Below, piece by piece: positions 53,011 to 61,564 of a DNA stretch of 64,000 nt; within the stretch, counting starts at the first letter, position 1; each line of letters begins with the position of its first letter. The stretch lies in IMG/VR virus record IMGVR_UViG_3300031215_000012, positions 1 to 64,000 of that record; one strand, 5' to 3'. The translations under genes and the position numbers were made by a program. The notes under the pieces were generated by a model. The model saw only the letters and a list, made by a program, of their open reading frames with translations, did no database searches and was not told the origin of the DNA. The stretch comes from a virus.

Positions 53011-53042
53011 AAAAAAGACAACCATTTCTGATTGTCTTTATT
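53011..53042 (-). terminator. terminator hairpin
   Basis: AAAGACAA (53014-53021) pairs with TTGTCTTT (53032-53039), with a T run on the minus strand. It follows the truncated FVFGSN-type gene. Confidence 0.7.
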
Positions 53043-53044
53043 CA

Positions 53045-53237
53045 TTAGTTTAATATCTTTTGCCAAAATTTACTTGGTAAATGTATATTCTTTATTTTCT
53101 CTGCATCCTTAAACAAAGGTGCAACTTGTTTAGGTTTTAGCTGCTCCTAATCCATGTCTGCCACTTTCATTACTACCAAATACAAATATGTGATTTGGAG
53201 GTAATATGTGGTTCATATCATCTGTTACTCGTTTCAT
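53045..53237 (-). pseudogene. remnant of an FVFGSN-motif phage protein
   Basis: From ATG 53237 the frame reads NHIFVFGSNESGRHGLGAAK, a motif of a widespread phage protein, then meets a TAA. Removing one A from the A4 run near 53125 continues with PKQVAPLFKDAEKIKNIHLP to TAA 53045. Even so, the joined product (~62 aa) lacks most of the ~100 further residues usual in the family, so an internal deletion is likely. Confidence 0.5.
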
Positions 53238-54070
53238 GATTGTCTTTTTATATATTCGTTAAGACTTTCGCTATTTCTTCCTCTTTCATCAGGGTACAAC
53301 ATATAAACAAATTGACTTTGATAAATCTCCTTTGTATCTATATCCATAATACTTACTTTACCATCATAAGCAGCATTTGTGTCCATTGCAAAAACATTAG
53401 TAATCTTTTGTGGTTTAAATTGATGTTCCTTTTCTGACATCAAATACCCAACACCACTATGACCCAAATAAATCTCCTTATATCTATTATCAACCCATTT
53501 TCTATCGTTTCTGTGTCTTGCAGCTTCACTAATCAAATTCCTATCCCATATAAATAACTCAGTGTTATTATTTTCAACTAACTTATCCATGTGATACAAT
53601 TTATTAGGAATTCCAGCATGTGCAAATATTATAGGTAATTCTTCGTTTTCGTCTTGTAAAGAATAATATAACAATCCACTTTTCAAGAATTCTAAGTACT
53701 TAGAATTTTGATTCTCATAAGTTCCTAATGATTTAATAGTAGACTCTCCACCTTGAGTAATCCACATTGGAATTTGATATGCCTCATTACCTCTCATAGT
53801 TTCGCCATTATAATACTCCATGCTCCATTCGTCATGATTTCCAAGTAGATAGATTAAATTTTTAATCTTTAATAATTCATCTATCACTTCTTTAGATTGG
53901 GACCAACCATCCAGAACATCACCTAAACAAAATAATACATCGTTATTGTAGTCAAAGTTAGCTTTTTCTAATGCTTGTTTCATAGCGATAAATCCACCAT
54001 GTACATCTCCCATTACAAATCTTCTACCTTTGAAGTTTGGTTTAGTGTAATCGTTCTTATTTGTCTTCAT
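53234..54070 (-). CDS. metallophosphoesterase (PPP-type serine/threonine phosphatase)
   Basis: 278 aa. The full PPP signature is present: GDVHGG (21-26), GDVLDG (50-55), GNHDE (77-81), and FAHAG (about 170). This is the lambda/bacterial PP2A-like group. It probably dephosphorylates protein or Ap4A-type substrates. The C-terminus ends ESLNEYIKRQS, which faintly resembles the capsid leader but is at the wrong end. Its TGA overlaps the next start (ATGA). Confidence 0.85.
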   Translation of the reverse strand: MKTNKNDYTKPNFKGRRFVMGDVHGGFIAMKQALEKANFDYNNDVLFCLGDVLDGWSQSKEVIDELLKIKNLIYLLGNHDEWSMEYYNGETMRGNEAYQIPMWITQGGESTIKSLGTYENQNSKYLEFLKSGLLYYSLQDENEELPIIFAHAGIPNKLYHMDKLVENNNTELFIWDRNLISEAARHRNDRKWVDNRYKEIYLGHSGVGYLMSEKEHQFKPQKITNVFAMDTNAAYDGKVSIMDIDTKEIYQSQFVYMLYPDERGRNSESLNEYIKRQS

Positions 54071-54352
54071 ATATATATATATTTTTAAATTGTTCTTGAT
54101 TAATAAAATTAAATCCTATTTGTACATTTTATAAAAACATTTTGTTCTTATATTTTAATTCAAAGTTCTTTTCTCCTAATTAACGTTTCAATTCATTTTC
54201 CTTTTCTGTTGCTAATATTATCTTTAATGCCATATCATTTCTGTTTTACCTGTTCTCTATATATTACCCTTGGAGTATTTATACATTTATTAAATGCCCT
54301 ATTGACCATTTTTATTTTATTAACTCTATTTATTTTCAAGATTAAATAATAT
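54071..54352. other. gene-poor spacer
   Basis: 282 bases of AT-rich DNA between a minus-strand phosphatase gene and a plus-strand minigene. A 17-codon minus-strand scrap (MALKIILATEKENELKR, near 54180-54230) looks like the end of a lost gene. Divergent promoters for both flanking genes should be here: TTAAATA at 54342-54348 for the plus strand. Nothing else was recognised. Confidence 0.4.
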
Positions 54353-54565
54353 ATGAAAAATTTACAATACTTCCTTAATGAAGATGCTGATTCAAATTTA
54401 GCTTCTCTTAAGCAACTTACAATTTCAAAGACTAACGAAAAAGGTCAAACGAAAAAAACTGTGCATAAAGCTGGTAACGATAAAACTGTTGAAGATGCAG
54501 AAGAAGCTGGAGAATCTGGAGAACATGAAGAAGATGAAAAATCTGACACAAAAAAAGAGGATTAA
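54353..54565 (+). CDS. acidic capsid-targeted minigene on the plus strand
   Basis: 70 aa starting MKNLQYFLNEDADSN, the near twin of the gene at 44082-44270; the first 10 residues are identical. The rest is acidic and helical (EDAEEAGESGEHEEDE). TTAAATA lies 5 bases before the ATG. Likely a core or internal peptide cut after FLNE. Confidence 0.65.
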   Translation: MKNLQYFLNEDADSNLASLKQLTISKTNEKGQTKKTVHKAGNDKTVEDAEEAGESGEHEEDEKSDTKKED

Positions 54566-54577
54566 AAAATCCTCTTA
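54554..54577 (-). terminator. terminator for the cupin gene
   Basis: AAGAGGATT / AATCCTCTT with loop AAAA; on the minus strand it is followed by a run of T. It lies between convergent genes and overlaps the stop of the plus-strand minigene. Confidence 0.75.
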
Positions 54578-54597
54578 AATTAATTAAACCCAATTCC

Positions 54598-55128
54598 TTA
54601 TTTGGCTTTAAAACTATTTTTTGTTCCAACTAATTGTCTAGCTATCTCTTTCTCTGTGTTTGTTATCTTTAAATTGTTTTTGTTACTACTGAACATTATG
54701 TATAAATAACATTCCTGTGTAGTTGTTGCGATATGATGTATCGCATTCTTTGGAATTATAAAGGTATCTCCTTTAGATAATTTAGTATCTGTCGTCTTAT
54801 CATAACATTCTCCATCTAAAATCATCATAACTTCCCATTCTGTACTATGATAATGTGGAGACAAGTAACTATGTTGACCGTAATGCACTAATAAGGACTT
54901 GTAATCGTCTCCAGTGTGTAAACCCATTGTATGTACACCATTTGCTATTGGGTCACTTAATTCAACCCATTTGTTCTTAATAGTTTCAATTTTATGAGAA
55001 CTAATATCAGGACATTGAATTGTAATATTTGTTATAATATCTCGCACTCTTGATAGGGATTCTTTTGCTTCCTCGTATGTATTGTGTTTTTTGTTTGTGA
55101 ACAATACCTCAAATATAGTTGATTCCAT
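54598..55128 (-). CDS. cupin-domain protein
   Basis: 176 aa. Residues about 95-150 have the two cupin motifs: HYHSTEWEVMMILDGE (with two His and Glu as metal ligands) and GDTFIIPKNAIHHIA. Single-domain cupins include sugar epimerases, isomerases and dioxygenases. With the nearby glycan genes a sugar-modifying role is possible, but not shown. TTAAATA lies about 18 bases upstream. Confidence 0.75.
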   Translation of the reverse strand: MESTIFEVLFTNKKHNTYEEAKESLSRVRDIITNITIQCPDISSHKIETIKNKWVELSDPIANGVHTMGLHTGDDYKSLLVHYGQHSYLSPHYHSTEWEVMMILDGECYDKTTDTKLSKGDTFIIPKNAIHHIATTTQECYLYIMFSSNKNNLKITNTEKEIARQLVGTKNSFKAK

Positions 55129-55209
55129 TTAGTTCATTCTTTTTTTATTTAATCTACTAAAAAACAACACGTTAAAATATTATTTTTATTCGATTAGTGG
55201 TATTGTTTA

Positions 55210-55452
55210 TTATTTAATTTTACCTTTTATTTCGTTAAGTAAATTTAAACACTTTTCTTTAAATTCTCTATCCCCTTCTCCCAATTCTTTTGCTTTATTT
55301 TCCCATAATGTTGTCAATTTGATAACATCTTGAGCTAATCCAGATTTTTCATCTTCTGATTTTACTAATCTACGTTGTAACCAGAAAATTACCACTCCCA
55401 TGATAATAACCATACCAAGTTGTTCGAATAACCATCTTGTTATTTCATCCAT
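55210..55452 (-). CDS. small membrane-anchored coiled-coil protein, holin-like
   Basis: 80 aa. One hydrophobic helix near the N-terminus (LGMVIIMGVVIFWLQRRL) followed by a charged helical tail. The layout resembles BhlA/UviB-type holin-like proteins or an i-spanin. Which one cannot be decided. Confidence 0.45.
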   Translation of the reverse strand: MDEITRWLFEQLGMVIIMGVVIFWLQRRLVKSEDEKSGLAQDVIKLTTLWENKAKELGEGDREFKEKCLNLLNEIKGKIK

Positions 55453-55549
55453 TAGTCTGTTTGATTTTTTTTATTAACTTATTTAATCAACATAAATATC
55501 AATACTACGTTACTTATAAAGAAATTATATAAAAAATGGAAACGAATTA

Positions 55550-55705
55550 TTATACAACATATAAATCATATAAATTTTTTATACTAACAAGAATTAATAA
55601 TGCAGCAAGAATATGTGTCAAAATTGTTGCTTCGTTTCCTTTTTTTGCAACTATAATTCCAGTGTATAATACTAATAAAAAATAAAGGGTGTCAATAACT
55701 ATCAT
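55550..55705 (-). CDS. 51-aa membrane protein
   Basis: ATG 55705 overlaps the stop of the next gene upstream (ATGA). Two hydrophobic stretches (IDTLYFLLVLYTGIIVA and ILTHILAALLILVSI) separated by KKGNEAT. Too short for most annotation cut-offs but with a clear coupled start. Function unknown. Confidence 0.55.
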   Translation of the reverse strand: MIVIDTLYFLLVLYTGIIVAKKGNEATILTHILAALLILVSIKNLYDLYVV

Positions 55706-56034
55706 ATTCTTTTAAATTTTAACTCAAATGTTACTTTACTTACATCTTCTACACTAAAAACACCAATCACCTCTGTGTTCTTGTATTTCTCCAAGTCAAC
55801 CCAAATCTGATCCATAAATAATATAGCATCTTTATATATAAACTGCAAGTTACTTACCTCTATTTGCTTTGAACCTAAATTAGTAATAGTCCTATTGTAC
55901 TTAACGCCATCTCTATTATATTCATTACCATAAACCAATTCGTCAGAATTCTTAATGTCCTTAGTTAATAATTCCATCTTATTCTCTTCACCTGGAATAT
56001 AAATCCTATGTATCTCAAAATAAATATACCTCAT
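55702..56034 (-). CDS. hypothetical protein
   Basis: 110 aa, beta-rich, aromatic (MRYIYFEIHRIYIPGEE; SNLQFIYKDAILFMDQIWVD). Coupled to the 51-aa membrane protein. No domain recognised. Confidence 0.5.
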   Translation of the reverse strand: MRYIYFEIHRIYIPGEENKMELLTKDIKNSDELVYGNEYNRDGVKYNRTITNLGSKQIEVSNLQFIYKDAILFMDQIWVDLEKYKNTEVIGVFSVEDVSKVTFELKFKRI

Positions 56035-56074
56035 AATTAATTGTTTTTAAACTCACTAAATTAATCTTCTTAAT

Positions 56075-56308
56075 TTATAACATTTTTTGTACTAAACTAC
56101 TAGCACTTTTAATTAATTTATTAACATCACCACCAACATTATATGCAAATCTATAATAATAACTATTATACATATAGGTCGCTGTTCTACATCTCCTATT
56201 ACGCATCATAATAGTGTTAAAATCATCTTCTGTGTGCTTAAACATAGGTTCATCCTTTACTAAGGTCAATACAACACCATGACATTTGATCTCTTTAGGT
56301 ATCTCCAT
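56075..56308 (-). CDS. small hypothetical protein
   Basis: 77 aa with a Tyr- and Arg-rich centre (RNRRCRTATYMYNSYYYRF). It follows the TM/coiled-coil gene by 7 bases. No domain recognised. Confidence 0.45.
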   Translation of the reverse strand: MEIPKEIKCHGVVLTLVKDEPMFKHTEDDFNTIMMRNRRCRTATYMYNSYYYRFAYNVGGDVNKLIKSASSLVQKML

Positions 56309-56315
56309 TTATTAA

Positions 56316-56699
56316 CTATCCTTTGTAATTAGTAATTATAACTCTTGGTACTCTATTCTTAGACGATTCTAACTTCTGCTCTAATAATGCAATAGTTACC
56401 TTCTGCTCCAATAATATAACCTGTAAATCATATATATCATCATTACTCTCATTGATAACAGTTGTTGCCGATTTTGTCCATTCAACTAATCCCACAATAT
56501 CATTAAGCATTTTCTCCTTATTCCTATTGTAAACTTCAGATATATCTGTCGTCCATTTACTTAACTCATTCACTTTATCTCGCAATGTATTATGTTCAAC
56601 CAATGTACTTTGGTTTACCTTCTTATTTGTACTTATCACATACATTGTTATAAAAAATAATACTGCTAATACTGCTATTCCTACTAATGTTGCTCCCAT
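56316..56699 (-). CDS. membrane-anchored coiled-coil protein
   Basis: 127 aa. N-terminal membrane helix (LVGIAVLAVLFFITMYVI), then a long charged coiled coil to the end. Spanin-like or membrane-organising role is possible; no family recognised. Confidence 0.5.
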   Translation of the reverse strand: MGATLVGIAVLAVLFFITMYVISTNKKVNQSTLVEHNTLRDKVNELSKWTTDISEVYNRNKEKMLNDIVGLVEWTKSATTVINESNDDIYDLQVILLEQKVTIALLEQKLESSKNRVPRVIITNYKG

Positions 56700-56733
56700 A
56701 ATTTTAAATTTTAATTGTTTTTAATTGTGTTTA

Positions 56734-57163
56734 TTACTTCGCAGATTCTTTTAAAAATAAATACGATTTATTGTACTTCTGTATTCGCAATATATCCTTA
56801 TCACGTACTCCCTTCAATCTGGTAATCTTTGAATTTATGCTCCAAATCTCGCAACTTTACTTCTCTAGATAAAACATTCTGTGAAATCTTCTTAATATAT
56901 TCATCATAAGAATCTTCTTCTATATGAGTAAGAACACCTATTGCTTTTACAATTAATACAGAAAATCCTTCTTCTAATAACATATCCAACGTCCAATCCG
57001 TATCTTCAACCAAATCATGTAAAACCGCCACAATCATTGCATCTTCTCCTAAATGTCGTACCCTATCCATTACCCATAAACAATGTAGAATATAAGGACT
57101 CCCAGACTTATCTTGTACCCTACTAAAAGCTACACTCGCAATCTCAATTGCTCTTCCTAACAT
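56734..57163 (-). pseudogene. HD-domain phosphohydrolase, small alarmone hydrolase-like, with frame break
   Basis: From ATG 57163 an HD-fold enzyme of the ppGpp-hydrolase (RelA/SpoT/MESH1) type is read: His27, HD at 49-50, ED at 53-54 (VAVLHDLVEDTDW), LTH, and VKLRDLEH. Right after LEH one extra A (56834-56836) shifts the frame to a TGA. Removing it restores the family's NSKITRLKG followed by VRDKDILRIQKYNKSYLFL to TAA 56734, total about 142 aa. A functional enzyme could lower (p)ppGpp during infection. Either a very recent mutation or a sequencing error. Confidence 0.7.
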
Positions 57164-57196
57164 ATTTCTCTTTTTTTAAATTTTAAATTTCCGCAC

Positions 57197-57511
57197 TTAA
57201 TCTCTTTTTTTAAATAACCACTTAATCCAATACCATAAGTCAAACTCCTTCTCTATAATCTTAATGAACATTATACAGGGATAGAAAACCATCCATAGTA
57301 TATCAATTAGTAAATCAAACATTGAATAAAACAAATTAATACCAAACTTCTTACGATGCCTAAATAACCAATCAGATACTTTATCTTTCCATGATGGATA
57401 TTCTATACGCATATCTATTATAAAATATATTATAGTACTAAGAATCCATAACCAAACTATAATTATCCAGTCATTAACTATAAAATCATATAAAATCTTT
57501 AATATCTCCAT
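57197..57511 (-). CDS. membrane protein with two to three helices
   Basis: 104 aa, Trp- and Ile-rich (NDWIIIVWLWILSTIIYFII; LLIDILWMVFYPCIMFI), with a basic loop of KDKVSDWLFRHRKKFG. Early-region membrane protein, function unknown. Confidence 0.5.
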   Translation of the reverse strand: MEILKILYDFIVNDWIIIVWLWILSTIIYFIIDMRIEYPSWKDKVSDWLFRHRKKFGINLFYSMFDLLIDILWMVFYPCIMFIKIIEKEFDLWYWIKWLFKKRD

Positions 57512-57520
57512 AACTTCTTT

Positions 57521-57631
57521 TTAATGTATTACTCCTCTATTAATTCCTTCTGTTACTTCATCTTCTAATTCTCTATGTAAATCACTTTCTCTTATCAATT
57601 TAGATGATATATCATTCAATTTATAATTCAT
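57521..57631 (-). CDS. 36-aa peptide
   Basis: ATG 57631 to TAA 57521 encodes MNYKLNDISSKLIRESDLHR and 16 more residues, charged and helical. It fits exactly between two genes on the same strand with short gaps. Function unknown. Confidence 0.4.
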   Translation of the reverse strand: MNYKLNDISSKLIRESDLHRELEDEVTEGINRGVIH

Positions 57632-57648
57632 ATCTTATTTTTTAGTTT

Positions 57649-57999
57649 CTATTTACACTCATTTCTATTAAACATACTTTTCAATTTATCACGTTTTTCA
57701 TCATATATAAGAGAATTGTTATAATCCTCTAAGGTTCTTGTCGCATAAGTCTTTATAAAGTCACAATCAATATCTTTGTCTAAACTTACACTGTATATAT
57801 CCTGCATTACTTTAACTAATTTATTCTTAGTCCAAAATATAAAGTATTTTACTTCCTTTTGAACGAATATATCTACTTCTATACTATCCATCCAAGAGTG
57901 TTTATCATATTCAACAGTAATAACTAATGGAGTTCCATCTTTATCTTTAAATTCAGTATATGAAATCATATCTATTTTGTTTAGATTACTAATATACAA
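57649..57999 (-). CDS. hypothetical protein
   Basis: 116 aa; Met11 is an alternative start. Beta-rich first half (LVITVEYDKHSWMDSIEVDIF), helical second half. The 190 bases upstream (58000-58191) hold no gene; a promoter is likely there, but no clear consensus was seen. Confidence 0.45.
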   Translation of the reverse strand: MYISNLNKIDMISYTEFKDKDGTPLVITVEYDKHSWMDSIEVDIFVQKEVKYFIFWTKNKLVKVMQDIYSVSLDKDIDCDFIKTYATRTLEDYNNSLIYDEKRDKLKSMFNRNECK

Positions 58000-58191
58000 C
58001 TTTATTTTTGATTATACAAGTAAGTACTTGAATATCTTTTCTCTTGTTCTCTTGTATATTCCTATGAAGGAGTTTTTAGAGTACAGTAAGTACATCTATT
58101 AAATGTTAATTTACAATGGTTTATTTGCTTTAATGTAATAAATATTATATCTATTCACTGTAAACATTACAAAATTCTTGTATATAATATA

Positions 58192-58461
58192 CTAAATGTG
58201 AATGTCATCTCTAATAATCATATAATCAAAGTAACTAAACTTATTAACTAATATATTCTTATAATTTAATACAGAACTATGTAAATCTAATCCACAATTT
58301 GTAAATAATTTTATATTTGTAGAACCTAAAAAGCTAATAATCTGTTCTAAATTGTCTTTAGTAATGACTTCAATATCTTCTGTGTAATATAAAATATTAA
58401 ACCCGGATTCTACTTCATAAATCTCTAATGGGCCTTTAAGTCCTAAGTATAATTTTTTCAT
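58192..58461 (-). CDS. hypothetical protein
   Basis: 89 aa (MKKLYLGLKGPLEIYEVESG), alpha/beta, no recognised domain. Co-transcribed with the 79-aa gene 11 bases upstream. Confidence 0.45.
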   Translation of the reverse strand: MKKLYLGLKGPLEIYEVESGFNILYYTEDIEVITKDNLEQIISFLGSTNIKLFTNCGLDLHSSVLNYKNILVNKFSYFDYMIIRDDIHI

Positions 58462-58472
58462 AACTATTTATT

Positions 58473-58712
58473 TTAAAATGGTAAATCTAATGCAACTAAC
58501 ATGATGTGGTTTACAGGCAATTGAAATTGTTCCATGAGATCAATCATTCTACCTTTAGTCATTTTAGTTAAGAAAGTACATTCATCAACTTCGAGAGTTT
58601 CAAATCCATTCTCATCAAGACCATTAAACACTTGGAAGAAGTATCCAGTAACCTCATCGTAACCGTATGCTATATCTTTTTCTTTTGTAATTTGTATAGT
58701 GTATCTGCTCAT
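58473..58712 (-). CDS. hypothetical protein behind an early promoter
   Basis: 79 aa (RYTIQITKEKDIAYGYDEVT). First gene behind the promoter at 58754-58785, so probably expressed early. No domain recognised. Confidence 0.45.
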   Translation of the reverse strand: MSRYTIQITKEKDIAYGYDEVTGYFFQVFNGLDENGFETLEVDECTFLTKMTKGRMIDLMEQFQLPVNHIMLVALDLPF

Positions 58713-58753
58713 AAATTTATTTTAATATTAATTACCTCACCTCATCAACAATA

Positions 58754-58785
58754 CTAAGATACGAATAATAAATGACAATAACAAA
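58754..58785 (-). promoter_or_regulatory. Bacteroidetes-type promoter (phage early class)
   Basis: On the minus strand TTTG (58782-58785), 20 bases, TATCTTAG (58754-58761), then TATTGTTGATGAGGTGAGG. Spacing and leader match 45428-45459. The 170 bases between this site and the helicase stop hold only two 22-24-codon scraps. Confidence 0.7.
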
Positions 58786-58954
58786 TAATTAGGTGTTTAT
58801 TTTGAGAATATAAATCTCATGATAGCGAAGAATTGGTTCTCAAATTTTCGTAATTCTCATCTGGTTTTGCGTCCTTTATATCCATTTGGTTTTATCCTGT
58901 TTAAGTCTTTGGTGTGTAGTATCAGAATTAGATGTATTCCATTTCCTATTCATC

Positions 58955-61513
58955 TCAAGAGAACTCACCTAAATAAGCTGGCGAGTAGGTTCTAGTCTTC
59001 TTTGGGTTATCTTTGATGTAATCTTTTACTAATTGGTAGTATTCTTTTTCTGAGTTGACTCCTTCGTGTTTTCTATGTGGATTCGAAAATAATTTTAATT
59101 CTGAGTTAACCTTTCTATATTTTACAAATTTACCTTGACTTATTAATTCGTTGTTTATACATATCTGAAAGGTTTCTTCAGGTGTTGGTTGGTTAATACC
59201 TAATTCATTTTTAACCAATTTCCAGTATTCAGCGTCAGTGTTAACGCTATCGTACTTTTGATATGGGGCGATATGTAAATTTAGTTTTGGGTTATCTTTC
59301 CTATACTTAATATAGTTATCTCTACTAATTAATTCGTTATTGATACATATTTTAAATGTTTCTTCAGGTGATAATAAATCATTATTAATACCTAAAGTAT
59401 CTTTGACCAATTTCCAATAATCTTTACTAGTATTCACGTTACCATATTTTTTATATGGGTTAGCGTGTAAATTTAATTTTGGATTACGTTCTCTATATTT
59501 ATTATATAACGTAATTGTCGTCAATCGGTTCTCGACACATATTTTGAAGGTTTCTTCGGGTGGAATGAATTTATAGTTAACGTCCAATACTTCTTTAATT
59601 AATTCCCAATATTCTTTACTAGTCTTTAACCCCTCATGCTTAGTGTGTGGTACTGAGGGTAAATTCAAATCACTACCTTTTCTATGTTTAGTGTATTTAG
59701 GTTCACTAGTTAATTCATTATCAAGACATATCTGGAAGGTTTCTTCAGGTGATAAAATATTAACACTCAATTTATATTTTACTAGTTCCCAATATTCATG
59801 ACTTGTATTAACACCGTTATGTCTCAGGTAAGGGTTTGATGATATATTTAAATTAGGGTTAGTTTTTCTATGTTTAGTGTATTTAGGTTCACTAATTAAT
59901 ACATTATCTACACATATCTGAAATGTTTCTTCAGGTGACATAAGTTCACTATTCACATCCCTCAAAACATCACGAAGATTACTAGTTGCGTATCTAGTAA
60001 TAAGTCCATATAATTCATCCTTAGTATTAAAGAAAGCTCCTGAATATAACATTGTTTCCATTAATAAACAATCATCAACCTTATCATTACTCTTCTCTAT
60101 ACTAATAACATAATCATTACCAACCAATTTATCAACCCATTCATCATAACTATCACTAGTTATCTCATATACATTTTCATCTACCTTAACACTAACATTG
60201 AAATCATCATTATTAACTAAGTCAGAAACACTAACAGGTTTATCTTCTGATTTAATAATAATAGTATTATCACATATATCATTAGTCACATGAGACTTTT
60301 TAGCACAATACGATTTAACGCTACCAACACCACTTACTGGTTTCTTAATAACATCAGGTTTGAATGTTGGTACTGAGAAGTTATTACCGTTGAAATTCTC
60401 ATAATGTTCCTGCTTTAATAACATCAATACCGCAGTCATCACATGAACATATACATCGGCTGAATTCCCATTGTTAGGAACTACTTTAATATACCTCTTA
60501 TCAATAGCATCAGTTCTCTTTCTAATTGCTCTAGAATATCTTTGATAAAGTGTATCAATGTTCTTAGTATATGTCAAATCAATAATAGAAACATTCGGGT
60601 CATCAAAACCTTCAGTTGCTCTAGCAACTACAATTAATACTACGTTATCAATTCCCGTATATCCATCCTTAAACTTAACTATGTTAGATGAATCTTTATC
60701 CGTTTGAGAATGTGATGTATAATTAATAACACCCCTAGCGTTTAGATATGTTTCAATCTCATCAGCTTGGTTAATTCTTTTAACATAGATAATAACCTTT
60801 CCAAAATCTCCTACTAATACAGATTCTAATACTACTATATTATTAGTTAATTTATTTTGAGATTTCTCTATTACTTCTCCGTTCTGATTATAATCTTCCA
60901 ATGTTAAATGGACATCATTCGATACAATATCTAATTCAATATCCGTATCATATTGACCACTATGAACCGATTCTATTAGTGAAGCTGAAATATATGTACC
61001 TCTAATCTCACCATCGTCAACTCTCTGCTTAAATATTGCTGGTGACCCAGTTAATAATAGATGGTTACCATCAATATAGTTATAAGATATTTCATCCATA
61101 CTATCAGTACCCTCATAGAATTTATGTGCTTCATCAACCACCAAGTAATCGAACTTACCATATAAATCAACACACTCGCCCATTTGCTTTGTGTTTTGGT
61201 AAATCATTATTTGTACTGACTTACTTGGTTCATATAACGATAAGTTTGATGTGTCATATACTGATACCTCATCAATACCTACTATATCACATACCGAATC
61301 ATAGAATTGTCTTTTAAGTACATTAGTCCCATGAACCGAACACAATATTCGCTTACCTCTAGATATTAACTCTTTGATTATGAACGCCGTCATGAAGGTT
61401 TTACCTGCGTTAGGTGCTGCTGCTAAGAGTACGTGCGTTTTATCAATATTGTCTAATACGAAGGTTGTAGCTTCTTCTTGATACCCATATAATTTAATAG
61501 TTTCTTTAGTCAT
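58955..61513 (-). CDS. SF2 helicase with five C-terminal repeats
   Basis: 852 aa. Residues 1-370 are a DEAD/DEAH-type helicase: Walker A APNAGKT (33-39), DEAH (127-130), TGSPA (motif III), and YQRYSRAIRKR (motif VI). A linker follows, then from about 530 to 840 five tandem units of 55-62 residues with PEETF(Q/K)IC, a Tyr-x-(K/E)-(H/Y)-R core, N-x-L then (N/H)P, and EYWxLVK. The units resemble short DNA-binding repeats attached to phage integrases and homing enzymes; this link is by eye. It may unwind or remodel DNA at specific sites. Confidence 0.8.
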   Translation of the reverse strand: MTKETIKLYGYQEEATTFVLDNIDKTHVLLAAAPNAGKTFMTAFIIKELISRGKRILCSVHGTNVLKRQFYDSVCDIVGIDEVSVYDTSNLSLYEPSKSVQIMIYQNTKQMGECVDLYGKFDYLVVDEAHKFYEGTDSMDEISYNYIDGNHLLLTGSPAIFKQRVDDGEIRGTYISASLIESVHSGQYDTDIELDIVSNDVHLTLEDYNQNGEVIEKSQNKLTNNIVVLESVLVGDFGKVIIYVKRINQADEIETYLNARGVINYTSHSQTDKDSSNIVKFKDGYTGIDNVVLIVVARATEGFDDPNVSIIDLTYTKNIDTLYQRYSRAIRKRTDAIDKRYIKVVPNNGNSADVYVHVMTAVLMLLKQEHYENFNGNNFSVPTFKPDVIKKPVSGVGSVKSYCAKKSHVTNDICDNTIIIKSEDKPVSVSDLVNNDDFNVSVKVDENVYEITSDSYDEWVDKLVGNDYVISIEKSNDKVDDCLLMETMLYSGAFFNTKDELYGLITRYATSNLRDVLRDVNSELMSPEETFQICVDNVLISEPKYTKHRKTNPNLNISSNPYLRHNGVNTSHEYWELVKYKLSVNILSPEETFQICLDNELTSEPKYTKHRKGSDLNLPSVPHTKHEGLKTSKEYWELIKEVLDVNYKFIPPEETFKICVENRLTTITLYNKYRERNPKLNLHANPYKKYGNVNTSKDYWKLVKDTLGINNDLLSPEETFKICINNELISRDNYIKYRKDNPKLNLHIAPYQKYDSVNTDAEYWKLVKNELGINQPTPEETFQICINNELISQGKFVKYRKVNSELKLFSNPHRKHEGVNSEKEYYQLVKDYIKDNPKKTRTYSPAYLGEFS

Positions 61514-61564
61514 AATGTAAATGTACGTATTATTTCTTTAATATCAAAATTTTTCTTTGATTAA

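Noticed and set aside
53234-53270. Capsid leader at the C-terminus of the phosphatase (SLNEYIK)
   Set aside because: The leader is N-terminal in all other cases; the similarity is short and probably chance.
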